37,158 nucleotides of DNA, taken from Acidimicrobiaceae bacterium. GTDB taxonomy: Bacteria; Actinomycetota; Acidimicrobiia; Acidimicrobiales; MedAcidi-G1. A program made the position numbers and the translations under genes. A model generated the notes under the pieces. That model did not search any database. It saw only the letters and a program-made list of their open reading frames with translations, and was not told where the DNA came from. This document shows positions 36,299-37,158 of the stretch, piece after piece. The stretch lies in assembly GCA_002716285.1 (NCBI GenBank), contig PBAM01000031.1:18644-55801 (forward strand). Reading direction: 5' to 3'. Position 1 is the first letter of the stretch. Each line of letters starts with the position of its first letter.

Positions 36299-37158
36299 AT
36301 GAAAATCTTAAGCGTTCTGGTCTTCCTAATTTTACTTTCAGCTAACTGTGCAAATGAGACTTCCAGTATCAGCACATCTGGCCACTCCTTAGATGCAACT
36401 GAAAACTATCCTTCGTCAACAAACCCTATAGAAAACACCAACGTAACAACAGTTACGAAAGCGACAGTCAATGTAGAGACAATGGAACTGACAAGCGGCC
36501 TGATTCCTTTTAAAGCCTGCGAAGAACTACTCAGGTACTTTCAGGACGAAGCTCTAGAAAGAGTCGGACCTTATGGACTTGAGGGAATGGGCTGGGGGCC
36601 AATAATGCCAATGGCAATGGATCTGAGATTAGAAGAATCAGTAGCAGTAATGGGAACGGCTCCTGGAATTGATTTCTCAGAAACAAATGTTCAAGAAGCA
36701 GGAATAGACGAACCAGATTTTATAAAGACTAACGGCCAAATAATTTCCGTTTTGCAAGACAACACTTTGCACATAATTGATCCGAAATCCAGCTCCTCTC
36801 AACCCTTAGGCTCTTTGCGTCTTGAAGGACTCGGATGGGGAAGCGAAATGTTTCTTGCAGGCGAAAGAGTTTGGGTAATGGGGCAAACTGACCTGTATTC
36901 GTCGTCTCCACTAACGGCACGAATGATTCCCGAGGGTAGTTGGGAGCCGCATACGACCATTGTCGAAATAGACATCACAGATCCGACACGACCAGCTCAA
37001 GTAGCCAGCATGGTTATCGAAGGACGTTATGTGAGTGCCAGAGTGGTTAATGACATTGCCAGAATAGTTGTCTCCTCGCCACCATCTGACCTTCCTTTTG
37101 TAACCCCTCAAGGCCCGTCAGCAGAAGAAATCGCCTTAGCGACAAACAAACAAGCAAT
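36299..37158 (+). CDS. secreted/lipoprotein-like beta-propeller domain protein (3' truncated by window end)
   Basis: Open to window end, so absent from ORF track: MKILSVLVFLILLSANCANETSS signal; FSETNVQEAGIDEPDFIKTNGQIISVLQDNTLHIID matches the beta-propeller (PF09826-type) motif. Confidence 0.75.
   Translation, partial: MKILSVLVFLILLSANCANETSSISTSGHSLDATENYPSSTNPIENTNVTTVTKATVNVETMELTSGLIPFKACEELLRYFQDEALERVGPYGLEGMGWGPIMPMAMDLRLEESVAVMGTAPGIDFSETNVQEAGIDEPDFIKTNGQIISVLQDNTLHIIDPKSSSSQPLGSLRLEGLGWGSEMFLAGERVWVMGQTDLYSSSPLTARMIPEGSWEPHTTIVEIDITDPTRPAQVASMVIEGRYVSARVVNDIARIVVSSPPSDLPFVTPQGPSAEEIALATNKQA

Noticed and set aside
1-37158. CRISPR arrays, tRNA/rRNA genes, transposases, phage genes
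   Set aside because: No regular direct repeats, cloverleaf-like sequence, or recognisable mobile-element ORFs were seen on reading both strands.

Overview
The window is a compact, gene-dense bacterial chromosome segment, probably from an AT-rich actinobacterium, possibly marine Acidimicrobiia-like. The lineage guess rests on a WhiB protein, a CtpE-type ATPase and a mycobacterial-type ipd steroid-degradation cluster; I made no database check. Main contents: the 3' end of ilvD, then ilvB-ilvN-ilvC; a catabolic/CoA block (thiolase, O-methyltransferase, aldehyde dehydrogenase, CaiB/BaiF CoA-transferase, MaoC-type dehydratase); whiB; a CtpE-like P-type ATPase with NUDIX and NTF2-like genes; a cluster closely resembling the mycobacterial KstR2-regulon HIP (steroid C/D-ring) pathway (SDR, ipdF-like SDR, MBL hydrolase, SDR, ipdA, ipdB, ipdC, fadE31-like, fadE32-like, PaaI thioesterase); LMW-PTP; azlCD; a hemolysin III-like protein; an alcohol dehydrogenase; an aminotransferase; an S9 peptidase; leuA-leuC-leuD; and a truncated beta-propeller protein. 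Three things are missing from the ORF track. (1) A peroxiredoxin gene (8451-8918) is interrupted by one in-frame TGA exactly at the peroxidatic Cys position (TPG-U-T), with a SECIS-like hairpin just downstream, so it is a likely selenoprotein. (2) Two short leader peptides, MREFFVGVVVI* before ilvB and MRTKNLLLLM* before leuA, each precede a 10-bp hairpin and then a terminator, i.e. twin attenuators, both possibly leaderless. (3) A nested set of mutually compatible helices lies in the region upstream of whiB and is a candidate structured 5' UTR. No tRNA, rRNA, CRISPR array or mobile element was recognised.
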